In this document: piece by piece, positions 5,642 to 6,019 of the stretch
How the letters are laid out: each line of letters starts with the position of its first letter
Numbering within the stretch: position 1 is the stretch's first letter
Assembly (NCBI GenBank): GCA_023386515.1
Contig: JAEWJQ010000029.1
Location: 1 to 6,019 of the forward strand
Source of the DNA: Pseudomonadota bacterium
Lineage (GTDB): Bacteria > Pseudomonadota > Alphaproteobacteria > Sphingomonadales > Sphingomonadaceae
Length of the DNA stretch: 6,019 nt
Direction of reading: 5' to 3'
The notes under the pieces: generated by a model
What the model saw: only the letters and a program-made list of their open reading frames with translations
Databases searched by the model: none
Told to the model about the DNA's origin: nothing
Position numbers and translations under genes: made by a program

Positions 5642-6019
5642 CCCGCGCGCCGCCCTCTGCCGCGCCGTCGCCCAGGCGGCGGCCGATGCCGGGCAGATGG
5701 CGCTGGCGCGCTGGCGGACCGATTTCCGCCGTTGGGAAAAGACGCCGGGCAGCCCGGTCTGCGAAGTCGACATCGACGTCGACCGGATGCTGCGCGCGCG
5801 CCTCGCCGCCCTGCTACCGGAGGCGGGCTGGCTGTCGGAGGAAAGCGCCGACAGCCCCAAGCGCCTGGGCCACAATTGTGTCTGGGTGGTCGACCCGATC
5901 GACGGGACGCGCGACTATATCCGCGGACGCGAGGGCTGGGCGGTGTCGGGCGCCTTGGGCGAAGACGGGCGTGTGACGATCGCGGGGCTCGACGCGCCCG
6001 CGCGACGCGAGCGCTGGAC
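5634..6019 (+). CDS. cysQ: 3'(2'),5'-bisphosphate nucleotidase / inositol monophosphatase family, 5' part
   Basis: The gene starts at a GTG inside the end of pmbA, overlapping it by 8 bases, and runs off the right edge; 128 codons are visible, probably about half the gene. The family is Mg-dependent phosphatases. CysQ members remove the 3' phosphate from PAP, a by-product of sulfate assimilation and sulfotransfer. Metal-site motifs are present: Lys36 and the segment SPVCEVDIDVDR (40-51), Glu69-Glu70 in WLSEES (66-71), and WVVDPIDGTRDYIRGREGWAVS (84-105), where Asp87 and Asp90 match the metal-binding aspartates of the DPIDGT signature. The IRGREGWAVS wording fits CysQ-like members better than classic inositol monophosphatase, but histidinol-phosphatase or inositol-phosphatase activity cannot be excluded. 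No strong ribosome binding site is seen, so translation is probably coupled to pmbA. In related bacteria I recall pmbA being followed by such a phosphatase gene. Confidence 0.85.
   Translation, partial: MADPRAALCRAVAQAAADAGQMALARWRTDFRRWEKTPGSPVCEVDIDVDRMLRARLAALLPEAGWLSEESADSPKRLGHNCVWVVDPIDGTRDYIRGREGWAVSGALGEDGRVTIAGLDAPARRERW

Noticed and set aside
4631..5875. A 414-residue minus-strand frame opposite pmbA and the phosphatase gene
   Set aside because: It spans two well-supported + strand genes and their overlap, has Arg/Ala/Gly/Asp-biased composition, and shows no recognisable domain.

Overview
The window is about 6 kb of GC-rich, densely coded DNA with every real gene on the + strand. 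Gene content and protein style suggest an alphaproteobacterium, most likely a sphingomonad (Sphingomonas or a relative). The clues are pyruvate dehydrogenase E2 and E3 genes separated by a YciA-type thioesterase, and a PmbA/TldE gene overlapping an inositol-monophosphatase-family gene. The assignment is inferred from gene style and order, not from a marker gene. I see no phage, transposon, CRISPR, tRNA or rRNA sequence.

Left block (1-2278), a probable operon: the 3' end of the E2 gene (pdhC), a 64-residue two-helix membrane protein, a hotdog-fold acyl-CoA thioesterase (yciA-like) and dihydrolipoamide dehydrogenase (lpdA). E2 and E3 are two of the three catalytic components that turn pyruvate into acetyl-CoA. 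The thioesterase could hydrolyse surplus acyl-CoA. The role of the small membrane protein is unknown.

Middle block (2279-4203): a nested palindromic, REP-like element lies just after lpdA. It is followed by a polytopic membrane protein that looks like a GT-C-type glycosyltransferase, and then by a small soluble DUF3140-family protein with its own good ribosome binding site. Both genes look like single accessory genes.

Right block (4204-6019): an 88-base gap with an imperfect direct repeat precedes pmbA/tldE, one half of the TldD/TldE protease system. Its stop codon overlaps by 8 bases the GTG start of a gene that runs off the window. That last gene encodes a Mg-dependent phosphatase of the inositol monophosphatase superfamily, most likely 3'(2'),5'-bisphosphate nucleotidase (CysQ).

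Most of the window is ordinary chromosomal housekeeping DNA. The least explained items are the small membrane protein inside the pyruvate dehydrogenase cluster, the GT-C-like protein, the DUF3140 protein, the palindromic element and the repeat pair before pmbA. I found no convincing undescribed multi-gene system.
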